Positions 60,300 to 64,000 of a stretch of 64,000 nt of DNA are shown here, one piece after another (position 1 is the stretch's first letter; each line of letters starts with the position of its first letter). The notes beneath the pieces are model-generated. The model saw nothing but the letters and a program-made list of their open reading frames with translations. It was not told where the DNA came from and searched no databases. The stretch covers positions 5,684,479 through 5,748,478 of the forward strand of contig CM072899.1 in the NCBI GenBank assembly GCA_037013685.1. Reading direction: 5' to 3'. The position numbers and the translations under genes are program-made. The DNA is from Acridotheres tristis. Its lineage: Eukaryota > Chordata > Aves > Passeriformes > Sturnidae.

Positions 60300-63200
60300 T
60301 GGCTTCTGCATTCATAGGCGTGCTGAGAGAAAAAAGGACAAGTTTTGTTCCAGAGGTGCTGGGTTGCACCCCCAGCCCAGAGCTATGGGAGAAGTCATTT
60401 CCAGCTGTTCAGCAGGGGATGACTCCCTCCTTTGTCAGATTTTGAGGAAACTTGGAATTCTTGATTTTGAGCGCAGCTGGCCAAAACTCACCCAGCCCAT
60501 GGTGATGTTCCAGCCTGCTGTGGGTGCCAACGCAGGCACTGTAGTTGCAGCTCAGCCTCGGGCAGCTGGCAGCACTGCTCTGTGCCGAGCAGGAATCACA
60601 GCCTGCAGCAGGCAGCAGCTGCCAGGGCAGCCCTGCACCTCAGGGATGTGCCACAGGCAGAGCCCAGGTGGCACTGGAACCCCGGTCTGGCACAATGCCA
60701 CAGGCTCGGGGACAAGAGGGCTCTGAGTTTCAGCTCAAGGCGGATGGGGCAGCAATTGGGGGCTCCTCCTCGCCCACCCCATCCCTGTGTGTCCCCCAGA
60801 CCAAGGGCACCAACCTGCCCAAACCATTGCTCCCACCAGCTGTGTCCACAATATTCAGAAATGGGCAAGCCAAAGCAAATTGTCTTTTGCCTGCAGTAAG
60901 AGTTTCTCAAGCCTTGCTGGCAAAGATAATACCTATTTTTTTAGAAAGTAGATGTGTAAAGCCCTATCAAGTGCCTCTCCTTCCTTCCTGCTTGCTGCCC
61001 CTTGTAAATTTGTGAATTTGCACACATTTGGTCTGTTCCCCATTCACTGTGATTTCTCTTGATTGAATAAAGCATCAATAAGATAATCCAAACAAATGCC
61101 ACTCTTTGTCCCTTAAGCATGTCTGAAGCTACATAAATCATTTGACATGATTGCTGGAAAATGGGAATGGTGTAAAACTATGCACGCTGTGCCATATGGC
61201 TTCCACGCAGTCTCACGATCAATCAGCATCAAATTAAAACCAGGAATTATTATTGAAGTTGAAATGAACTACAGATAGACAATGTGAGTACTTACAACTT
61301 CTGGGTCACGCTTGAGCAAGGAAATGATGCTAAGGGCTATAATTGGTTCTTTTTCAAAGGAGCCTTTAATAAGAGCTCGAAACCCTTTGAGAAGGAAAGG
61401 AGTCCCATGGTTTATCCCCAAAGAGCAGCAGAAGGCAGTGAGCTGAGGGGCTGAAAGCTGGAGCCTGGCTTTCCCCACCTGAGCCACTTTTTTTGGTGCT
61501 TCCTCAGTTCCTGAAATCTATAAAATGGGCTGGTATTCCCAGCAGCCTTGAGCATGGATCAAAGCAAGACACTGGAAAGCACAGACAGACTCCATGCACT
61601 GCTGCAGAGAGTGAAGCATGGCCCAGTTTGAGGATGAAGGCAGCCTGGGGCACACTGAACCTGACTCTGGGCCAGGCAGGCTCCTCTCAGCACACCAGGG
61701 TGAGGCCGAAGGGAGCTGCCACAGCAGGGATATAGTGCATTTCTCCTCCCCACTCTTCCAGTGAAGGGCGTTGTTCCCATCGCAGTCCCTGCCTTGCATT
61801 GTGTTGGCTGAGTTGATTGCATTAGAGATTTTCCAGGAAATCTCCTTTCCAGCAGATTAGCAGCTCCCTCTCCCCACCCTCCACAGCCTCTCTAGCCCAG
61901 AGTCCTGCAGCAGTCAGGAGGAGTTTTGGTCTGCAGGGCAAGGTCTGGTCCTGTTGCTAATTTAACTCACTTTTCCCTTACACCAGAGCCCATGATACAC
62001 CAAGGGTTGCAGCATGCCCAGATGACCACTTTCACTTATTTTATTAAAACTTGAGGAATTTTTCTCATCAAATCAAAATATCTATGGTATCTCTGGGCAG
62101 TGACATAAAATAACAGGTCTCTCTTGGAAAGCAAGAGAGGCAGACAAAGCCAATAGCTAGAGGTGTGAGGCTCAGAGCACATCAGGATGTTCTGAGGGTT
62201 TGGGGTTTCTTCCAGTCTTTCAGACTGAACTAAATGAACTGAGGCAAAATGAGGATGAAATTTTTGCCAGGAAAATTACCTTTTTTACACAACTCTTTTA
62301 AAGGGACAGTTCTGCCTGCAGGCTCTTGTCTGAGACTTCATCAGTGGAAAGATAGAGGGAAATCCATATTGACATTGAGAAAATATGGAGCTTTTGAATT
62401 TCATCCTCTCACATTTAAAAATTTTTAGGTAGCTTGATTGCCTTTGCTGGCTTTCTTTAACCTCACTAATTTAAGTGGCAAAAATGACAACCTCATATAA
62501 CCAAGCCGTCCACTAAGAGAGTGCCCAGAGTTAATTCCTACCCTAAGTTCAGGGATCATTTCCACTGAACCAGTAAAATCTTCCTCCAGGCAGTGAAGCT
62601 GCTCATGAGACCTTGGCTTGGCTGAAGTGGTGCCTGGATAAGTGGAGCTGCAGGGGAAAGGAGGTTCCCAATTTCCTTGGGCCATGGTGTCAGCACTAAT
62701 TATGGTTGGGAAAAACCTGAGAGTCCCTGCTGCTTTCACCAGACTATTTATTTAAATATGAAAATATTCATATTAATTAATGAGACACATGAAGCAAGAG
62801 CTCCTGCTCCCCTGAGCACCTTAAATATCCTGTATCACCAGTCCGTGTTCCACAAAGGCACTTTCCAAATGAATCATGAGCTCCCCTGAAACCCTCAGCC
62901 CTCTTTGGTTTCCTCACCTGCAGCAACCCCAGCAGATTTGATCATTTAAGTATTACAAACCTTCTCATTTTCTGCTTATTTGTGTCCATTTGCTGTGCTG
63001 CCAAAACTCATACTGGGTTTTTTTACATTATTGTTTTCTAAAGAAACAGGAAGTTATCTCAGAGTGCCACGTCCCTTCACCTGAACCATGTTTTGACAGG
63101 AGCATCACAGACCTTCTCCATGTCAAGAAAAAGCTTGTCTGACTTTTAAAGTCGTATTTCAACTAGCTTTTCTATTGTTCCATCAAACTGGAGGGTAGGG

Positions 63201-64000
63201 GGGAGGAAGGAAAAAAGGCAAAGCAAACCAGGTACATTTTTGTCCTGTTTTTAAAGGAGAAATCCGCCCCACACGCCCACCGCTGACTCAGGTAAAATGC
63301 CAGCACGGGAATTCAGTGAATTGTCACCTTTTTTGCAGAGCTTATAAAGAAATGTTTCCATTTTGAATGAGTAGTTCTGCAAGGGCCAGACCCAGCCAAA
63401 GAGCTCTGGGGAGAGAGAGTCCCAGGGAAGGGACACAAAGCCACCAAGGGACCATGGCTTCTCCTGCCTCCCCATCTAAATCCAAATGTGGCTGGGGACT
63501 GGGGCAGGGCAGCAAGGAAGAGTGGTTTTTAAGCAATAAATATACAAATAAGGAATAAAACAAACATTGCCAAAGGCCCCAAGTAGGAAAAAAACCCAAA
63601 ATGAGCTGGAATGTTATGTAATCCAGGGAGCATCTGGGAGCACTTCCTTCACTGTTTGCATTACAACCGGCACCCAAAAAAGTTCACACCTGTGCTGGGA
63701 ACCTTGCCTAGAAAAAGCCCAGCCAAATATTTGAAACAAACACATTTTCAGACTTTTCTAACCCCAAGGCATTTTTGCAGGCATTGCCAAGGCTCCAAGT
63801 CAAAGCATGGAGAGGAGAACAAACAAATCATCCCTCAGCCAAGCCTGGATCTCCTGCCTTGTGCAAAGCTCCCCCAGTGGGATGGATGGCCACAGCCAGG
63901 TTGGGGGCTGGATTGGGCTGGGTTTCCTAAAAAAAAAGCTTCTCCAGCTCCCAGTCTCATCTTCCACCATGGGCATTGCAGGGAGGAACATTATCAGCTC

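Larger units (their letters stand above)
52466..64000. other. Intergenic, no supportable gene
   Basis: No gene is supported to the right edge. An A16 run lies at 53718, a TA/TG microsatellite at about 59467, and an imperfect palindrome at 59777. A cluster of homeodomain, octamer and E-box motifs lies at 60271-60299. AT-rich blocks lie at about 54420-54620, 57840-58050 and 59640-60130. Confidence 0.65.

Noticed and set aside
60545..61015. 156-codon plus-strand frame in a GC-rich patch
   Set aside because: Overlapping frames of similar length exist on both strands here, which indicates composition rather than coding. No domain is seen.
1..64000. tRNA, rRNA, CRISPR, operon or prokaryotic-type systems
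   Set aside because: No cloverleaf with a T-loop consensus, no rRNA-like segment and no spaced repeats were seen. The DNA is vertebrate, so operon-style readings do not apply.

Overview
The window is vertebrate nuclear DNA, most likely from a bird and possibly a songbird. The signs are an intron-split vertebrate gene with a CpG-island promoter, 3' ends of CR1 LINEs of the avian type, and a solo retroviral LTR whose texture resembles songbird LTRs. The species call is inference; no sequence comparison could be run.

The only protein-coding gene I can support is at the left edge, on the minus strand: the 5' part of KBTBD8, a BTB-BACK-Kelch adaptor of CUL3 ubiquitin ligases. Three coding exons join in a consistent reading phase (5366-5381, 3908-4118 and 2151-3265). 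Together they encode about 447 residues of a protein that is about 601 residues in human. The terminal coding exon, with the last Kelch repeats, must lie beyond the left edge.

The first exon sits in a CpG island at about 5050-5700. The island carries an ordered set of core-promoter motifs upstream of the start codon. Reading toward the gene these are a YY1-type site, an X-box-like site, three copies of the ACTAYRNNNCCCR (ZNF143/THAP11-type) motif and a CCAAT box.

From about 5.7 kb to 64 kb I find no supportable coding gene, tRNA, rRNA or CRISPR array. In human the DNA upstream of KBTBD8 is a large gene-poor interval toward LRIG1, and this stretch fits the same pattern. It holds one solo LTR at 35071-35516 with a matching 4-bp target duplication, and three CR1 3'-end fragments at 38325-38661, 47770-48037 and 51105-51262. 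It also has an 18-unit ATAGG pentanucleotide array at 52376-52465, short homopolymer and dinucleotide runs, and several AT-rich or CpG-retaining patches that could be conserved regulatory elements.

No new multi-gene system is visible. The features most worth a second look are the triple promoter motif, a perfect 14-bp palindrome containing two overlapping octamer sites, a homeodomain/octamer/E-box cluster, the interrupted ATAGG array and an imperfect 27-bp palindrome.
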